Source: Oribacterium sp. UBA4274
GTDB lineage: Bacteria; Bacillota; Clostridia; Lachnospirales; Lachnospiraceae
NCBI GenBank assembly: GCA_002396005.1
Contig: DGVW01000020.1
Span: 1 to 27,292, forward strand
Direction: 5' to 3'
Length of the DNA stretch: 27,292 bases
The number at the start of each line of letters is the position of its first letter. Position 1 is the first letter of the stretch. The translations under genes and the position numbers were made by a program. The notes under the pieces were generated by a model. The model was not told where the DNA came from, searched no databases, and saw only the letters and a program-made list of their open reading frames with translations. Shown here piece after piece: positions 24,347 to 27,292 of this stretch.

Positions 24347-25840
24347 TTAAAGATTATATTTTTTTGCAGTCTCTTCGATTACCTCTCTGTCGAGGAAATG
24401 TGTACGCACTCCCTTGACTTCCTGATAATCCTCGTGACCTTTACCTATGACAGCAATCATATCTCCGGCTTGAGCATTAGTCATGGCATACTCGATTGCT
24501 TCACGACGATCCGGAATCTCTACAAATACACCGCCTGCCGGTACCAGTGTTGATTTAATGTCGTTTATTATATCTTCAGTTTCCTCAAAGCGTGAGTTAT
24601 CTGCTGTTAAAATGCTTAAATCAGCAAATTCGGCAGCTGCCTTGCCCATGCCGAATCTACGATCCTTGGATCTGTTGCCGCCGCAGCCAAATACAACTAC
24701 AAGTCGTTTTGGTTTGTACTCTCTCAATGTACCAAGCAGATTTTCCATAGCCATCTCGTTATGAGCATAGTCAACAAGAACTGACATTTTTGAGTTTTTA
24801 AATGCAACTTCTGTTCTTCCGTCAACCTGGACCCTTCTTAAAGCGTGTAGGACAGATGTACGGTCAATGCCTGCAAGAGTAAGGCATGAAATAGCAGCCA
24901 TGGCATTGTAAACATTGTACTTGCCCGGAAGGCTGAGACTTACATCAAGTTCGGTATGACCGAGAACCTGAAAATCTACTCCTACAAAATCGGAAGAGTT
25001 TACAGGAGTTATATTGGCGGCCATAAAATCAGCTTTTTTGTTGATGGCATAGGTGAACATCTTACATGGTGATCCGCTTATGAGTTCTTCTGAATAATCG
25101 GCATCAAGGTTAATGATACCCACCTTGGATTGCTTGAATATACAGCTCTTAAAGAACTTATACTCTTCAAAATCTTTATGTTCGTTAGGACCTATATGAT
25201 CAGGCTCTATGTTGGTAAAGATACCGAAGTCAAAAGTGATTGCGTCTACTCTGTGAAGCTTAAAAGCCTGAGAAGATGCCTCCATAACAACGTACTGACA
25301 GCCGGCCTCAACCATATCACTGAAATAGCGCTGAAGGTCATAAGACTCCGGTGTAGTGTTCTTGGTTGGGATATGATTGCCACAGTACTCTACACCTGTA
25401 GTGCCTATGCAACCTGTTTTCTTGCCTGAATACTCAAGAATCTGCTGAATCATATGGGCTGTTGTGGTCTTGCCCTTTGTTCCTGTAATACCGATCACTG
25501 TGAGCTTTTCGGATGGATGGTCAAAACGGGCGGCACTTACTTTGGCCAATGCCTCTCTTGAGCTGTCTACTTTAACCAGAACGATATCCTCATTGATTTC
25601 GTTTATGTCTACAGGGAGACTTGATATGTCCTCTTCTATAATGATTGAAGTACAACCCTTTGATATTACGTCAGGTATGAACTCATGGGAGTCAACATTA
25701 GCCCCTTTCATACATACGAATAATGTTTCATGTGTGGCTTTACGGGAATCAAATACAACCTCGTTAACTATAGATGAAGAAATGTCGCCGTGTATTGTTT
25801 CGTATGAGAGGTCTGAAAGCCAGTCTGATAATTTAGCCAT
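24347..25840 (-). CDS. murE: UDP-MurNAc-tripeptide synthetase (MurE)
   Basis: Adds the third amino acid to UDP-MurNAc-L-Ala-D-Glu. 497 residues. P-loop GTKGKTT is at 120-126, NTTPES at 161-166, TNIEPDHIGPNEH at 209-221, DYAHNEMAMENLL at 357-369, VVVFGCGGNRSKDRR at 381-395 and GKGHEDYQE near 467. The diamino-acid specificity site reads DNSR (414-417); meso-DAP enzymes usually have DNPR. The Arg that binds the DAP carboxylate is kept, so meso-DAP is the likely substrate, with some doubt. Weak ribosome binding site (AAGAG). First gene of the long run; no convincing promoter in the 118-bp gap behind fhs. Confidence 0.93.
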   Translation of the reverse strand: MAKLSDWLSDLSYETIHGDISSSIVNEVVFDSRKATHETLFVCMKGANVDSHEFIPDVISKGCTSIIIEEDISSLPVDINEINEDIVLVKVDSSREALAKVSAARFDHPSEKLTVIGITGTKGKTTTAHMIQQILEYSGKKTGCIGTTGVEYCGNHIPTKNTTPESYDLQRYFSDMVEAGCQYVVMEASSQAFKLHRVDAITFDFGIFTNIEPDHIGPNEHKDFEEYKFFKSCIFKQSKVGIINLDADYSEELISGSPCKMFTYAINKKADFMAANITPVNSSDFVGVDFQVLGHTELDVSLSLPGKYNVYNAMAAISCLTLAGIDRTSVLHALRRVQVDGRTEVAFKNSKMSVLVDYAHNEMAMENLLGTLREYKPKRLVVVFGCGGNRSKDRRFGMGKAAAEFADLSILTADNSRFEETEDIINDIKSTLVPAGGVFVEIPDRREAIEYAMTNAQAGDMIAVIGKGHEDYQEVKGVRTHFLDREVIEETAKKYNL

Positions 25841-25890
25841 ATTAGTGTATCTCTTTTCTTTATTTTGGAATTCCGGGGTTATCCGGAAAA

Positions 25891-25918
25891 TACAGCTTAG
25901 CCATAAAGCTAAGCTGTA
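25891..25918 (-). terminator. Rho-independent terminator of fhs
   Basis: Perfect 11-bp stem TACAGCTTAGC / GCTAAGCTGTA with a 6-nt loop, 40 nt after the fhs stop; TTTT follows on the minus strand. A second, smaller hairpin (TTCCGG / CCGGAA) directly follows. Confidence 0.8.
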
Positions 25919-25958
25919 AATAAATATTATTTATGTTAGTGTTAGCTGACCATGGACA

Positions 25959-27292
25959 TCAGAATAGTCCAACGATCTTTCCGTCTACTACATCAATGTC
26001 GAATGCGGCCGGCTTTTTAGGAAGTCCGGGCATGGTCATGATATCTCCTGTTAAGCATACAATAAATCCTGCGCCTGCAGAAACATATGCATCTCTAACT
26101 GTGATTCGGAAACCGGATGGTCTGCCGAGCTTCTTTGGATCATCACTGAGACTGTACTGTGTTTTTGCCATGCAGACAGGAACATTGCCGAAACCGAGCT
26201 CGGTGAGTCGGTCAAGCGCTTTTTTAGCCTTTGGCTCAAAATTAACTCCATCGGCACCGTAGATTCTGGTGGCTACAGAATTGATTTTGTCATAAAGTGA
26301 ACTTGAAAGATCCTGTACAGGAGTGAAATGAGCTTCCTTTGTTTCAAGAGTCTTTATTACAGTGTTGGCAAGCTCTACTCCGCCCTTTCCGCCTTCTCCG
26401 TGAACTTTTGAAAGCGCAAATTCAGCGCCTTTATCACGACAGAAATCCTCTATAAAGTTCAGCTCTGCTTCAGTATCTGATGCAAACTGGTTGATGGCTA
26501 CAACTACAGGAACACCGTAATTTTGGAGATTTTCAATATGCTTCTCAAGGTTTACGATTCCGTTTTTAAGAGCGTCAAGGTTTTCTGATGCTAACTCTGC
26601 CTTTGGAATGCCGCCGTTGTATTTGAGAGCGCGTACTGTAGCAACCAGCACTACTGCATCCGGCTTGAAACCTGCCATCTGGCATTTTATATCAAAGAAC
26701 TTCTCAGCACCGAGATCGGCACCGAAACCTGCTTCTGTTACTGCAATATCACCTAGCTTAAGAGCAAAGCGGGTAGCCTGTACTGAGTTACATCCATGAG
26801 CAATGTTTGCAAAAGGTCCGCCGTGTACTATAGCCATGTTGTGTTCAAGAGTCTGAATGATATTAGGCTTTATGGCATCTTTGAGGAGTGCGGCCATGGA
26901 GCCTGTGGCGTGAAGGTCATCTGCGGTTACAGGCTTTCCGTCTGCATCATAAGCTACGATTATACGTGCAAGACGGGCCTTTAAGTCTTCCATGTCATCT
27001 GCAAGACATAGTACTGCCATAATCTCGGAAGCAACAGTGATGACAAAATGATCCTCTCTGACTACACCGTCTGTTTTTCTGCCCATACCGATAATGATAT
27101 TTCTCAGCTGGCGGTCGTTCATATCCTCGCAACGTTTCCAGTTTATGCTCTTAAGGTCGATACGAAGCTCGTTTCCCTGTTGAATATGGTTGTCAAGGAG
27201 AGCAGCCAGAAGATTATTGGCACTTGTTATAGCGTGAAAGTCACCTGTGAAGTGCAGATTGAGGTCTTCCATCGGAACTACCTGTGCATATC
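25959..27292 (-). CDS. fhs: Formate--tetrahydrofolate ligase, 5' end off window
   Basis: ATP-dependent synthesis of 10-formyl-THF from formate. It feeds purine synthesis, fMet-tRNA formylation and, in acetogens, the Wood-Ljungdahl methyl branch. The frame stays open to the right edge, where YAQVVP precedes the MEDLNLHFTGDFHAITSANN stretch. The Met at 27272 is therefore internal, and roughly 110-120 N-terminal residues (including the P-loop) are missing. Seen here: NNLLAALLDNHI, GGPFANIAHGCNS, TEAGFGADLGAEKFFDIKC, VVVAINQFASDTEAE and the C-terminal GDIMTMPGLPK, all typical. The gene ends with a terminator at 25891-25918. Confidence 0.97.
   Translation of the reverse strand, partial: YAQVVPMEDLNLHFTGDFHAITSANNLLAALLDNHIQQGNELRIDLKSINWKRCEDMNDRQLRNIIIGMGRKTDGVVREDHFVITVASEIMAVLCLADDMEDLKARLARIIVAYDADGKPVTADDLHATGSMAALLKDAIKPNIIQTLEHNMAIVHGGPFANIAHGCNSVQATRFALKLGDIAVTEAGFGADLGAEKFFDIKCQMAGFKPDAVVLVATVRALKYNGGIPKAELASENLDALKNGIVNLEKHIENLQNYGVPVVVAINQFASDTEAELNFIEDFCRDKGAEFALSKVHGEGGKGGVELANTVIKTLETKEAHFTPVQDLSSSLYDKINSVATRIYGADGVNFEPKAKKALDRLTELGFGNVPVCMAKTQYSLSDDPKKLGRPSGFRITVRDAYVSAGAGFIVCLTGDIMTMPGLPKKPAAFDIDVVDGKIVGLF

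Noticed and set aside
25464..25919. Plus-strand 151-codon open frame opposite murE
   Set aside because: Lies antisense to a fully conserved MurE, has no ribosome binding site or recognisable domain, and its composition is that of an antisense shadow. The same holds for other plus-strand frames such as 11349-11717, 14001-14336 and 6451-6804.
25959..27272. Complete 437-residue protein starting at Met 27272
   Set aside because: The frame continues upstream to the window edge with YAQVVP, matching the inside of Fhs; the Met is internal and the gene is simply cut.

Overview
Organism. All 22 genes lie on the minus strand, so transcription runs from high to low coordinates. Gene content and order point to a Gram-positive clostridium, most likely Lachnospiraceae. 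The evidence is the conserved priA-def-fmt-rsmB-rlmN-prpC-prkC-rsgA-rpe block of Firmicutes, a YugP-type membrane peptidase inserted in it, a PASTA kinase, formate-tetrahydrofolate ligase, moderate base composition, and the baiN-cmk-ispH block. Genus cannot be fixed from the window. I see no rRNA, tRNA, CRISPR array, IS element or phage gene; this is core chromosome.

Layout from right to left (direction of transcription). (1) 27292-25959: 3' part of fhs, closed by a clear terminator. (2) 25840-10619: a compact 13-gene run murE-murF-priA-def-fmt-yugP-rsmB-rlmN-prpC-prkC-rsgA-rpe-pdxK with mostly short gaps or overlaps. It couples peptidoglycan precursor synthesis, replication restart, protein N-terminus maturation, rRNA modification, Ser/Thr phosphorylation and ribosome assembly. 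The position where thiN often sits carries a pyridoxamine-kinase-like gene. (3) 10618-9148: serS, with a promoter whose spacer is palindromic and large inverted repeats just upstream, followed by a terminator. (4) 9013-4619: a three-gene MacB-type ABC module (ATPase, large exported Ig-like protein with C-terminal anchor, FtsX/MacB permease). A promoter is visible, there is a response-regulator-like direct repeat in the leader, and a long mRNA hairpin sits directly before the ribosome binding site of the second gene. (5) 4510-3010: lysC with its own promoter, leader and terminator. (6) 2903-1: baiN-like flavoprotein, cmk and ispH, the last running off the left edge.

Most worth a second look: the intercistronic hairpin at 8026-8089, where four of five arm differences remain pairable (G-U) only in the transcribed RNA strand; the ABC/Ig-like module; a SerRS with non-canonical class II motifs; a PriA that seems to lack its winged-helix domain; an RsmB with a contracted linker domain; and the nested inverted repeats and palindromic promoter in front of serS. 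None is proven to be a new system. Statements about what is usual in a family come from memory, not from a search.
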